In this document: positions 26,864-34,421 of the stretch, one piece after another
Position numbering within the stretch: the stretch's first letter is position 1
How the letters are laid out: the number at the start of each line of letters is the position of its first letter
Origin: Myxococcales bacterium
GTDB taxonomy: Bacteria > Myxococcota_A > Polyangia > Palsa-1104 > SHYY01
Length of the DNA stretch: 34,421 nt
Direction: 5' to 3'
Assembly: GCA_009692555.1 (NCBI GenBank)
Contig: SHYY01000051.1
Span: 1 to 34,421, forward strand
The notes under the pieces: generated by a model
Seen by the model: the letters and a program-made list of their open reading frames with translations, nothing else
Databases searched by the model: none
Told to the model about the DNA's origin: nothing
Made by a program: the position numbers and the translations under genes

Positions 26864-27583
26864 TCAATCCGCCGTGAGCACGTCCGCAGCGTCGATCAAG
26901 TGGACATCGCCCGGGAGGTGGCGTGGCCGTGGCCTCGGCAACCTCGGCACGAACAGCGCGTACTGCACCCGCGCCCGCGCGGCACCGCGACGCTCCACGG
27001 GAGGCACACCCCGCCCAAGCAGCCGCTCGACGGCGCGCCCGACATCCGCCTCGCTCGTCTCGCCGGACCACCACTTCGCCTCGCCGACCAGCAGCGTCTC
27101 CCGGCCTTGCGACTCGGCGACCACGTCCCACTCGGGCCCCGCGCCGTGCCAGTAGCGACTCGCAGGACCAAACGCGGTGCGGCCGAGGCGACTCGTCAGC
27201 CTCGGCACGGCCTGGCGACACAGGTCCTCCCAGGCGCTGCCAGCGAGCCACGGCAGCGCCTCGTCGAAGAGCCCGAGGCGTGCCTCGCGCGTCGCCTGGA
27301 TCAGGAGCGACCGCCGCGGTGCGACCACCCGGAACCAGAACCGCATCAGCGGATCAGAGAGCTTGTAGAGCGAGCGCTTCGACGAGCGCTCGGCCTCGCC
27401 GAACGGGGTCTCCCGGGTGACGAGATCGAGCTCCTGGAGCCGCGCCAGGGGGCGTGCCAGCGACGTGGCAGGTTGTCCGAGGCGACCCGCGATCTCGGAC
27501 ACGCAATGGGCCCCGCCACCGATCGCCTCGAGGATCGGGCGCAGCGTCACTGCCGGTGGGCTCTCCTCGAGCAGCAGCCGCAC
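26864..27583 (-). CDS. Truncated AAA-ATPase relative: winged helix plus DUF234 nuclease-like domain
   Basis: About 239 residues if started at the GTG at 27583; a CTG at 27598 with AAAGGA upstream is another option, and no ATG exists. The sequence matches only the C-terminal half of archaeal-type AAA ATPases: winged helix (SEIAGRLGQPATSLARPLARLQELDLV), then KRSLYKLSDPLMRFWFRVVAP, then DUF234 with a PD-(D/E)xK-like core (EWDVVAES ... EAKWWS). The roughly 220-residue P-loop ATPase domain is missing, because upstream sequence belongs to the intact zinc-ribbon gene. The frame is open with no internal stop. It may be a decaying remnant or a stand-alone DNA-binding nuclease-like protein; I lean towards a remnant. 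Confidence 0.6.
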   Translation of the reverse strand: MRLLLEESPPAVTLRPILEAIGGGAHCVSEIAGRLGQPATSLARPLARLQELDLVTRETPFGEAERSSKRSLYKLSDPLMRFWFRVVAPRRSLLIQATREARLGLFDEALPWLAGSAWEDLCRQAVPRLTSRLGRTAFGPASRYWHGAGPEWDVVAESQGRETLLVGEAKWWSGETSEADVGRAVERLLGRGVPPVERRGAARARVQYALFVPRLPRPRPRHLPGDVHLIDAADVLTAD

Positions 27584-27627
27584 CGGCTCGTCGTGCAGGG
27601 GAAATCCTTTCGTGCAAGCGAAGGGCG

Positions 27628-28350
27628 CTACGGGACGAACCAGCCCAGGAGCTCGAAGATCACCTCGCCCGCCGTCGAGCCCGCCAGGCTCTCCCCCGCC
27701 GTCGCGCCGCCCAGGCCTCCTCCAAGGCTGCCGCCCTGGCCCTGCTGCTCGGTGAGTCGCCGTCGCTGCTCGACCAGATCCTCGCGCTCGCGGGCCAGCG
27801 ACTCGGCCATCCCGCCCTGCCGGATGAACTCCACCACCCGCCGCAGCTCGTCGCGGTTGAACCACACGCCGTGCGGCTTGCAGACGTCGACCACCACGCC
27901 GGAGACGCGCGCGAAGTTCAGCCGGTTCATCCGCTTGCCGCAGTCGGGGCACGGCACGTAGCGCACCACCTGCCTTGCGGCCGGGGACGCCGCGGGCAGG
28001 CCGAGGAGCATCGCCGACTGCCGCTCGCTCTCGCGACAGACGCGCTGAAACGTCTCCACGTCGAGCCACACGCCGCTGCAACGGGAGCACTGCCCGAGCG
28101 GCGTGGCGCCGACCGACCGCCCGTCCAGCGGCAGCGCGCACTCCGGGCAGGGCTGGAGCCGCCCGTCGCTGCGCGGCGCATCGGCCGGCCGCGCACCGCA
28201 GTGGGAGCAGAACTTCGCGCCGAGGAACATCCTCCCGAAGCAGCCCGGGCAGGCGACCGTGGCGAGGGCCGCGCGGCAGAACGAGCAGCTCGTGGCGTCC
28301 GGCGAGGCCGAGGCGCCGCAGGTGGGGCAGCGGAGGGTACCGGCTTCCAT
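27628..28350 (-). CDS. Four-zinc-ribbon protein with two TFIIB-type motifs
   Basis: Predicted 240 residues. Zinc ligand groups: C8/C11/C22/C25, C34/C37/C48/C51, C68/C71/C88/C91 and C134/C137/C157/H160. The third and fourth are zf-TFIIB type, ending in SGVWLD and HGVWFN, a pattern common in uncharacterised bacterial proteins. A charged helix (about 165-205) and a Gly-rich tail follow, ending in a hydrophobic stretch (VIFELLGWFVP). Role unknown; zinc ribbons suggest nucleic acid or protein binding. The ATG at 28350 has no Shine-Dalgarno sequence but a TAGACT box 8 nt upstream. It diverges from the lipase-like gene across 92 bp. Confidence 0.85.
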   Translation of the reverse strand: MEAGTLRCPTCGASASPDATSCSFCRAALATVACPGCFGRMFLGAKFCSHCGARPADAPRSDGRLQPCPECALPLDGRSVGATPLGQCSRCSGVWLDVETFQRVCRESERQSAMLLGLPAASPAARQVVRYVPCPDCGKRMNRLNFARVSGVVVDVCKPHGVWFNRDELRRVVEFIRQGGMAESLAREREDLVEQRRRLTEQQGQGGSLGGGLGGATAGESLAGSTAGEVIFELLGWFVP

Positions 28351-28358
28351 GGCCGGTC

Positions 28359-28364
28359 AGTCTA
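28359..28364 (-). promoter_or_regulatory. Candidate -10 box (TAGACT) for the zinc-ribbon gene
   Basis: On the minus strand CTAGACT precedes the ATG at 28350 with an 8-nt gap and no Shine-Dalgarno sequence, the same hexamer and spacing as for folE. No clear -35 element. Suggests a leaderless transcript. Confidence 0.4.
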
Positions 28365-28405
28365 GCAGAGCGAAGGTGTCGATCGCCCCCGGAAGGCGGG
28401 CTCGA

Positions 28406-28435
28406 TTGACATCCCCAGCCCCGCGAAACTACCGT
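28406..28435 (+). promoter_or_regulatory. Candidate sigma-70 promoter for the lipase-like gene
   Basis: A perfect TTGACA (28406-28411) is followed after 18 bp by TACCGT (28430-28435), a weak -10 keeping the T-A-n-n-n-T frame. The -10 ends 7 nt before the GTG, so transcription would start at the start codon, and no Shine-Dalgarno sequence is present. Confidence 0.5.
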
Positions 28436-28442
28436 TCCCCTC

Positions 28443-29246
28443 GTGGCTCTCACCGTCGCCGCCTGGCTGGCCCTGCTGTTCCTCGCCGGCATCGTCGGCT
28501 TCAACGCGGTCACCTTTGCGGTCGCCTTCTCCCGCGGGCCGAGGCCGCCGCGCCTCCCGGTCGCATTCCTGAAAGAGTGCCTGGCGACGCTGGCGGTGAT
28601 CCCGGCCTGGCCGCTGTTCGCCCTCCTCGGCGCCTCCTACCAGGCCCGCAAAGAGGGCACCGATCCCGATCCGGGCGACGCGCTGCCGCCGGTGATCCTG
28701 GTGCACGGCTACGCGATGAACCGCACCAACTGGCTCTGGCTCGGCGCGGTGCTCTCGCGCCGCGGGATCGGCCCCCTCTACGGCTTCTCCTACCTGTCGC
28801 TGCGCGCGATCGAGGAGTCGGCGAAGCAGCTCGCAGCCTACGTGGAGCGGGTCGTCTCGCGCGACCGGGTGGAGCGGATCGATCTGGTCGCCCACAGCCT
28901 CGGCGGCCTGGTGGCGCGGTGGTACATCGAGCGCATGGGGGGCGCGCGGCGAGTGCGCCGGCTGATCACCATCGCCACCCCCCACCACGGCACGGCGTGG
29001 GGCCGCTTCGCCGTCGGTGCGGTGCGGCGCGACATGGCGGGCGACTCCCCCTTCTTCAGCGCGCTCGGGGCGCCACCCACCACGGTCGATTACACCTCGA
29101 TCTGGTCACGCTGCGACAACCTGGTGATCCCGGCCGACTCCGCCCGCCTCGGCGAAGATGTGGTGTTCGATGACCTCGGCCACCTCGGGCTGCTGGTCTC
29201 GCCGCGCGTCGCCGACGCCGTGGCCGACCGCCTGCGCGCCAGGTAA
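28443..29246 (+). CDS. Membrane-anchored lipase-like alpha/beta hydrolase
   Basis: Predicted 267 residues from a GTG. An N-terminal hydrophobic helix (about 3-29) and a second hydrophobic stretch (about 42-65) anchor it in the membrane. The hydrolase domain shows the oxyanion-hole VHGYAMNRTNW at 87-97, the nucleophile elbow AHSLGG with Ser152, TIATPHHGT as in bacterial triacylglycerol lipases, and a late GHLGLL supplying the probable catalytic His; the acid is likely the Asp in the NLVIPADS segment. Probably hydrolyses acyl esters in the envelope. Its TAA shares one base with the ATG of the TSUP permease, so the two are coupled. Confidence 0.85.
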   Translation: MALTVAAWLALLFLAGIVGFNAVTFAVAFSRGPRPPRLPVAFLKECLATLAVIPAWPLFALLGASYQARKEGTDPDPGDALPPVILVHGYAMNRTNWLWLGAVLSRRGIGPLYGFSYLSLRAIEESAKQLAAYVERVVSRDRVERIDLVAHSLGGLVARWYIERMGGARRVRRLITIATPHHGTAWGRFAVGAVRRDMAGDSPFFSALGAPPTTVDYTSIWSRCDNLVIPADSARLGEDVVFDDLGHLGLLVSPRVADAVADRLRAR

Positions 29247-30025
29247 TGACCGAGGTCGGCTCGCTCCACCTCGCCGTCGTGGTCGCGGTGGCCTTTGCCG
29301 CCGGCCTGGTCGACGCGATGGCCGGCGGCGGCGGGATCCTCACCGTCCCCGCGATCGCCAGCTTCGGTCTCCCCGTCGGTGCGATCATGGGCAGCAACAA
29401 GCTGGTCGGCACCAGCGGCTCCACCATCGCCACGCTGCGCTTCCTGCTGCGCGGCAAGATCGATCTCCCCGTCGCGCTCCTCGGAGGCGGGCTGGCGGCG
29501 ATCGGCGCGGTCCTGGGCGCGCTGGCCCTCCTCGCCCTCGGGAAGTTCGACGACCGCATCGCCCGCTCCCTCCTCGGACTCCTGCTGATCGCGATGGCCC
29601 TCTACATGTTCCTCCGTCGTTCGCTGGGCGGCGCGAGCGCCTACGCCGGACCGACGGGGAGAAACCTCGCCATCACCGCCGCCACCGGCCTCGGCCTCGG
29701 CTTCTACGACGGCTTCTTCGGCCCCGGCACCGGCTCGTTCCTGGTGTTCGTGATGGTGCGCTTCCTCAAGTTCGACTTCGTGGTCGGCACCGGCAACGCG
29801 AAGTTCCTGAACTTCGCGAGCAACGTCGCGTCGCTGATCACCTACCTCGCGAGCGGCCTCGTGGTGTGGAAGATCGCCCTCCCGATGGGGGTCGCCAACG
29901 CGGCGGGGGCGTGGGTCGGCGCCTCGCTGGCGATCACCGGCGGCGCCCGCTTCGTGCGCTTCGTGTTCCTCGCCGTCGCGGTGGCGATCGCGGGGCGAAT
30001 GCTCTCGGTCCTCCTCGCCGGCTGA
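29246..30025 (+). CDS. TSUP-family (TauE/SafE) membrane transporter
   Basis: Predicted 259 residues with about eight hydrophobic segments. The N-terminal AAGLVDAMAGGGGILTVP and the second-half GFYDGFFGPGTGSFLVF are the duplicated signature halves of the TauE/SafE/TSUP family, which exports or imports sulfite, sulfoacetate or other small organosulfur or carboxylic anions. The substrate is not readable and no sulfur gene is nearby. Translation begins within TAATG shared with the lipase-like gene, without a Shine-Dalgarno sequence of its own, so it probably depends on coupling. Confidence 0.9.
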   Translation: MTEVGSLHLAVVVAVAFAAGLVDAMAGGGGILTVPAIASFGLPVGAIMGSNKLVGTSGSTIATLRFLLRGKIDLPVALLGGGLAAIGAVLGALALLALGKFDDRIARSLLGLLLIAMALYMFLRRSLGGASAYAGPTGRNLAITAATGLGLGFYDGFFGPGTGSFLVFVMVRFLKFDFVVGTGNAKFLNFASNVASLITYLASGLVVWKIALPMGVANAAGAWVGASLAITGGARFVRFVFLAVAVAIAGRMLSVLLAG

Positions 30026-30091
30026 ATTTTCCCTACGCGCCCCGCCCCGCCCCGCGGTACTGTCGGCGCGCGAATTTCGAGGGAGATCACC

Positions 30092-30550
30092 ATGTCCGAC
30101 GACCGCAAGCAGAACTTCGACCTCTGCCGGAAGATGATCGAGCAGGTCATCCAGGCGCTCGGGCTCGATCCCGCGAAGAACCGGCGCGAGCTGGATGACG
30201 AGAACCGTCTGTGCTGGAAGCTCCGCCGCGGCTCGGCGGCCGTGTACATCTTCCTCCAGGCTTCCGACGACGCGAACTACCTCCAGGTGGTCTCGCCCCT
30301 GATGACGGTGCCCGAGGGCAAGGAGGTGGCGCTCTTCCGCCGCCTCCTCGAGCTCAACGCCGATGCCCTCTACGGTCTCGCCTTCGGCCTGCGCGGGAAC
30401 CTCGTCCAGCTCTCCTCCGATCGCACCACCGACGAGCTCGACCCGAGCGAGGTGAAGGCGATGGTCTCCCTCGTGGGGAGGCTTGGCGATCACTACGACG
30501 ACAAGCTGGTGGCCGAGTTCGGCGGGACCCGCAAGCGCGAAGCGGACTAG
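30092..30550 (+). CDS. YbjN-like / type III secretion chaperone-fold protein
   Basis: Predicted 152 residues from an ATG with GGGAG 7-8 nt upstream. The alternating pattern (N-terminal helix, CWKLRRGSAAVYIFLQ strand, YLQVVSPLMTVP strand, ALFRRLLELNADALYGLAFGLRGNLVQLSS) matches the YbjN family, a fold shared with type III secretion chaperones. Such proteins are often protein-binding regulators; no enzyme activity is expected. A TACTGT at 30057-30062 could be its -10. Its TAG stop overlaps the stop codon of the convergent phosphoesterase within one CTAG (30547-30550). Confidence 0.8.
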   Translation: MSDDRKQNFDLCRKMIEQVIQALGLDPAKNRRELDDENRLCWKLRRGSAAVYIFLQASDDANYLQVVSPLMTVPEGKEVALFRRLLELNADALYGLAFGLRGNLVQLSSDRTTDELDPSEVKAMVSLVGRLGDHYDDKLVAEFGGTRKREAD

Positions 30551-32439
30551 CTCTCGATCGCGAATACCTCGTAGGCGAGCACGAGGCTCGCCCCGAGGCT
30601 CCCGTCCCCGCGCGCCCGCAGGTAGAGCTCCCCCTTTCCGATCGCGAAGCCCGCTCCGTCGCGGGGCAGGTAGCGCACCGCCCAGGGCAGCGGATCGTCC
30701 GGATCAATGAACAGGCCGCCACCGTCCTCCTCGAAGCCCCACGCCCACAGCTCCCCGTCGAGCTCGGGGTGGAGATCGACCGCCCGATCGAGCTCGAGGC
30801 GCTGATCATCGCGCACGCCGTCGTGATCGAAGTGGAGCGCCGCCCCGTCGACACCGCAGCGCAGCCGGAGCTCGGCGCCGCCGCTGCTCCCGCCCTCGTC
30901 GATGCGCTGGACGTGGCAGGAGAGGAAGCGCAGGCGCTGGCGTGCCGGAGCGAGCGTGCCGCGCGGCTCGTCGTAGGGACCGAAGTAGCCCGCGCGAGCG
31001 TCGACGGCGTCGGCCTCCCCGGCGGCGAGGTGGCCGGTCCAGGTCTCGAAGCGGCGGTGATCGTCGGTCTCGCGGCGCTCGGTCTCGTGGAAGCACAACA
31101 CCATCGTGTACGACCGGATGTGGGCGAACGCGCCTCCGACGCCGCTCCGCACCTGGCTGCGCCACGTCCCGCTGTCGATGAAGAACGGCTCGCCGCGCCG
31201 GCCGGCGGCCCCTGGCAGTGGCACCTGATCGGGGCTGTGGGTGTGGCCGGCGATCACCAGATCGATCGAACCGTCCGCGAGCCCCTCCTCGAAGCGCGCG
31301 GTCTCCGCCGGCGAGCCGCTGCTGGTGTCGAGCGCGAGCAGTCGCGGCACCTGCTTCTCGAGCGTCTCGGCCGACAGATCGCGCAGCGCCACTCCGATCA
31401 CCCCGCGGTTGAACGGCGAGATGAGCTGCTCCGCGTCGAGGCGCCGGAGCTCCCCGCGCAGGAACGGGTCGAACGCCGCCGCCTGGTAGACATCGCGCAG
31501 CACCGGGCGCAGCAGCTCGAAGCTGTTGGCGCCGCGGCCGAAGCGGTTGGCGAGGTACGAGGCGAGCAGCGCGGCGGGCCGCACGTCGTCGAACTCGGTC
31601 AGGGCGGTGTAGAGCGAGCGGATGTGCTCCCCGTCGGCGCCGGGCGCCCGCAGCGAGGCCGCGTAGCGCGCTCGAAAGGCGGCCGAGATGCGACCCACCA
31701 CGTCAAGCGTGACGTAGTCCCCGAGGCAGGGGAGGAGGTACTCCTCCTCGGTGGCGTGGAGCCCCGCGCCGCCCGCGACGTCGGCCGCGAGGTTGGAGCG
31801 ATCGTACTCGTGCCCATGCCGGATCCGCACCCCGTAGCCGCTCGCCTTCGGGCGATCGATCGTGTGCGGGAACGGCTCCTCCGAGGGCGCCATCGCCAGC
31901 AGCCCACGCACCCGCCTGCGCACCGAGGGCCAGCCATTGGCGAGGCGATCGTGGTTGCCCGGTAGGTAGTGCGCCACCACCTCCACGCCGTCGCCCAGCG
32001 ACTGCTCGGCCCCATGCGCGGTCCAGGCGCGGCGCGTCACGAAGCGCTCCAGCACCGCGAAGAACTGCTCGTTGTCGTTCTCGATCCCGTCGAGGATCCG
32101 GTGCACGCGCTCCCGGAGCGGGTTGCCGTCGTCGTCGGGGCCAAGCGCGCCCGCCGCCTCGCCGGGACGCCACGGCAGCGTCGGCCGGACCTCGATATCG
32201 CCGCCGGAGAACCACAGCGGCGTGCGCAGCAGCTCCAGAATGTCGCCGGCCAGGACCAGCTCCACCGTGCGCGCCCCGCGCCGCGCCGTGTTCTCGAGGA
32301 TCTCCGAGAACAGGAGCTGCAACGCCCCGGCGGTGACGTTGCGCCGCACGCCGGTCTCCCGCACCTCGTCACCGACGGAATAGCGCAGCACGTCGAGCGC
32401 GATGTGTTGCAGGTGCAGATCGCTGATGATCACGAGCAT
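30547..32439 (-). CDS. Large calcineurin-like metallophosphoesterase
   Basis: Predicted 630 residues from an ATG with AGGAGG 5 nt upstream. The full metallophosphoesterase motif set is present: D7 and H9 (SDLHL), D66 (LAGDILEL), N162 and H163 (LPGNHDR), a HGHEYD at 208-213, and GHTH at 398-401. Insertions between motifs are long (about 95 residues after GD and 185 before GHTH) and mostly helical. After about residue 440 a beta-rich domain follows whose pattern (AELRLRCGVDGAALHFDHDG, FAIGKGELYLRARGDG) resembles a C2-type sandwich, so it may bind membranes or ligands. The substrate is unknown. A TATAGT at 32472-32467 is a likely -10. Confidence 0.87.
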   Translation of the reverse strand: MLVIISDLHLQHIALDVLRYSVGDEVRETGVRRNVTAGALQLLFSEILENTARRGARTVELVLAGDILELLRTPLWFSGGDIEVRPTLPWRPGEAAGALGPDDDGNPLRERVHRILDGIENDNEQFFAVLERFVTRRAWTAHGAEQSLGDGVEVVAHYLPGNHDRLANGWPSVRRRVRGLLAMAPSEEPFPHTIDRPKASGYGVRIRHGHEYDRSNLAADVAGGAGLHATEEEYLLPCLGDYVTLDVVGRISAAFRARYAASLRAPGADGEHIRSLYTALTEFDDVRPAALLASYLANRFGRGANSFELLRPVLRDVYQAAAFDPFLRGELRRLDAEQLISPFNRGVIGVALRDLSAETLEKQVPRLLALDTSSGSPAETARFEEGLADGSIDLVIAGHTHSPDQVPLPGAAGRRGEPFFIDSGTWRSQVRSGVGGAFAHIRSYTMVLCFHETERRETDDHRRFETWTGHLAAGEADAVDARAGYFGPYDEPRGTLAPARQRLRFLSCHVQRIDEGGSSGGAELRLRCGVDGAALHFDHDGVRDDQRLELDRAVDLHPELDGELWAWGFEEDGGGLFIDPDDPLPWAVRYLPRDGAGFAIGKGELYLRARGDGSLGASLVLAYEVFAIES

Positions 32440-32466
32440 CGGGCCCTCCTGGTGGGGACTGCGGAG

Positions 32467-32472
32467 ACTATA
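32467..32472 (-). promoter_or_regulatory. Candidate -10 box (TATAGT) for the phosphoesterase gene
   Basis: TATAGT on the minus strand, one mismatch from consensus, lies 27 nt before the ATG. The leader would carry AGGAGG at 5 nt spacing. No clear -35 hexamer is found 16-18 bp upstream. Confidence 0.5.
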
Positions 32473-32590
32473 GAGCACCGCAACCGATCGCGGGGCGGTC
32501 GGGCGGTCCGGGGGGTTCGCGGCGCGGCGGCGTACGTGCCATGATCACCGGATCCCCCGGATACGGACAGACGCTGGCGCAGGAGGCACC

Positions 32591-34421
32591 CTCGGGCGGG
32601 GTGGCCGACGCGCGGCCGTCGTCGCCCTGCTGCTCGTCGCCGGCTGCGGCGCTTTGCCCGATCCGGCCGGGGAGGCCGGTGCCTCCACCGACGCGGCGAT
32701 CGCGGACTCCTTCCCCACCGACGGGGCCGGGGCCGCCGATCAGGCCGCCACCGTCGACCAGGGGCCGGTCCCTGATCTGCTGGCCGACCTCGCGGGGAGC
32801 TGCGTCGACCAGGTCCAGAACGGCGGCGAGAGCGACATCGACTGCGGCGGCTCGTGCCCGAAGTGTCCGGCCGGGAAGCGCTGCGCCATCGCCACCGACT
32901 GTTCCGAGGGCATCTGCAACGCCGGCCAGTGCGCCGCTCCCGGCTGCGCCGATCTGGTCAAGAACGGCGGCGAGAGCGACGTCGACTGCGGCGGCAAGAG
33001 CTGCCCGCCGTGCGCCGCCGGGCGCGCCTGCCAGGGTAACGCCGACTGCGCGAGCGACCTCTGCACCGCGCTGCTCTGCCAGCCCTCCTGCAACGACTCG
33101 CTGCAGGACGGCGACGAGAGCGACGTCGATTGCGGCGGCAAGCTGTGCCCGAAGTGCCCCGACGGCGCGCTCTGCACCGGCCCCCAGGATTGCCTCAGCA
33201 GCTTCTGCGCGAACAAGGCGTGTGCCCCTGGACCGACCTGCAACGACGGGGCGAAGAACGGCCTCGAGACCGATCTCGATTGCGGCGGGCCGAAGTGCCC
33301 GAAGTGCGCCACCGCGATGCTCTGCGCCGCCCACTCCGACTGCGCGAGCGGCGCCTGCTGGAAGACCCAGTGCGCCGCCGGCGCCGCCGACAAGGTGGCG
33401 CTCGCCGTCCCCCAGCTCCTCGCCGCCGAGACCTTCCCGCAGGCGATCGCGGGCGGCGACCTCGACGGCAACGGCAGCGTCGATCTGGTGGTGGTCAACT
33501 TCGGCGGCCACACCGCCAGCCTGCTCCTCGGCAAGGGCGACGGCACCTTCGCACCCGCGGTGGCCCACAAGACCGGCCTCGGCCCCGCGTACGTGGTGAT
33601 CCGCGACTGGAACGGCGACGGCAAGCTCGACCTCGCGGTGGCCGACTACACCGCCAAGGACATCGGCATCCACCTCGGCAAGGGCGACGGCACCTTCGTG
33701 GCCGCCGCGGTCCTGCCGCTCGGCTTCGGCCCGTTCATCCTCGTCGCCGGCGACTGGAACGGCGACCAGAAGTTCGACCTCGCGACGGTCAACACGCCGA
33801 GCAACAACGGCAGCCTCCTCCTCGGCAAGGGCGACGGAACCTTCCAGCCCGCCGCCGGGCTCGCCACCGCCATGCAGCCGATCGGCCTCGTCGTCGGCGA
33901 CTTCAACAGCGACGGCAAACCCGACCTGGCGACCGCCAACAACACCAGCGCCAGCGTGAGCTTCCTCGCCGCCACCGGCGCGGGCGGCTTCAAGCCGGGA
34001 GTGGACACCGCCGCCGGCAAGGCGCCGATCCACCTCGTCGCGCACGACCTGAACGGCGACGGCAAGCTCGACCTCGCGGTCGCCAACAGCGACGGCAACG
34101 ACCTCTCGATCCTGCTCGGCAAGGGCGACGGCACCTTCACCGCGGCGGTCAATCCGGCGGTCGGCGCCTTCCCGCGCTTCGTGGTCGCCGCCGACTTCAA
34201 CAAGGATGGCAAGGCCGACCTCGCCATCGCCAACCGCGACGCCGATTCGCTCAGCCTCCTCCTCGGCAACGGCGACGGGACCTTCCAGAAGGCGCTCGCC
34301 TTCGCCCTCGGCGGCAACAAGCCGCGCGCGATCGTCGCCACCGATCTCAACGGTGACCAGAAGATCGATCTCGCGGTGTGCAACTACGCCAGCAGCAACG
34401 TCAGCATCCTCCTCAATGCCA
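32591..34421 (+). CDS. Cys-repeat / FG-GAP lipoprotein, runs off the window; start codon not identifiable
   Basis: The frame is open from 32474 to the window end, but contains no ATG, GTG or TTG before the signal-peptide core (RRAAVVALLLVAGC, lipobox LVAGC encoded at about 32609-32647). I place the left end at 32591, just after AGGAGG (32581-32586), as an approximation. After the lipobox come a short Asp/Ala linker with PDLLADLAG, then four tandem Cys-rich repeats of about 40 residues, each with NGxE(S/T)DxDCGGxxCPxC and three later Cys. Seven FG-GAP motifs (for example DWNGDGKLDLAVA) follow, enough for one seven-bladed propeller, and the coding continues. Probably a surface lipoprotein like the one at 8654-12298. 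A frameshift, mutated start or assembly error could explain the missing start. Confidence 0.8.

Noticed and set aside
32541..33599. Plus-strand ORF with ATG at 32541 as the last gene
   Set aside because: Its product is Arg/Ser/Ala-rich and lacks the lipobox and FG-GAP motifs, which are all encoded in the neighbouring frame; it is a shadow.

Overview
The window is very GC-rich and densely coded, with gene boundaries often overlapping by 1-4 bases. The style points to a member of the Myxococcota / former Deltaproteobacteria, probably a chromosomal segment. The clues are secreted lipoproteins with Asp-Leu-Ala ('PDLA') linkers, Cys-rich repeats, FG-GAP beta-propellers and a beta-helix, together with GTG/TTG starts and period-6 low-complexity tracts between genes. 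This placement is inferred from protein style; no rRNA or marker gene is present to confirm it. I saw no tRNA, rRNA, CRISPR array, IS element or phage gene.

Layout. 1-242: no gene supported, a GACTAC microsatellite. 243-2129: an EF-hand lipoprotein (-) diverging from an exported amidohydrolase (+). 2235-7416 (+): mutY, a Cys-rich/beta-helix lipoprotein closed by a strong hairpin, an Eis-like acetyltransferase and folE. 7423-7512 (-): a 29-residue membrane ORF behind a near-consensus sigma-70 promoter. 7785-12298 (+): a TPR membrane protein translationally coupled to a 1,214-residue lipoprotein with 14 FG-GAP motifs. 12327-21088 (-): an eight-gene reductive pyrimidine-degradation operon (preT, preA, aldehyde dehydrogenase, beta-ureidopropionase, two unknown small genes, dihydropyrimidinase, NCS1 permease). 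21189-28350 (-): a YkgJ-type Cys-cluster protein, an M1 aminopeptidase with HEAT-like repeats, a TrmN6-like methyltransferase, a DUF1015 protein, a DUF234 fragment and a four-zinc-ribbon protein. 28443-30550 (+): a membrane-anchored lipase-like hydrolase, a TSUP permease and a YbjN-like protein. 30547-32439 (-): a large metallophosphoesterase. 32591-34421 (+): a Cys-repeat/FG-GAP lipoprotein that runs off the window and has no usable start codon in frame.

The pyrimidine operon forms a coherent route. The permease would import a uracil- or hydantoin-like substrate. PreT/PreA reduce uracil to dihydrouracil, dihydropyrimidinase opens the ring, and beta-ureidopropionase releases beta-alanine, CO2 and ammonia. 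The aldehyde dehydrogenase could oxidise the semialdehyde made from beta-alanine, but no aminotransferase is in the window. Two conserved-looking but unrecognised small genes (130 and 91 residues) sit mid-operon with a 4-base overlap, and a perfect 7-6-7 palindrome lies upstream of preT. These, the 29-residue ORF and a CTAG-containing box just upstream of several start codons lacking a Shine-Dalgarno sequence are the most promising new observations.
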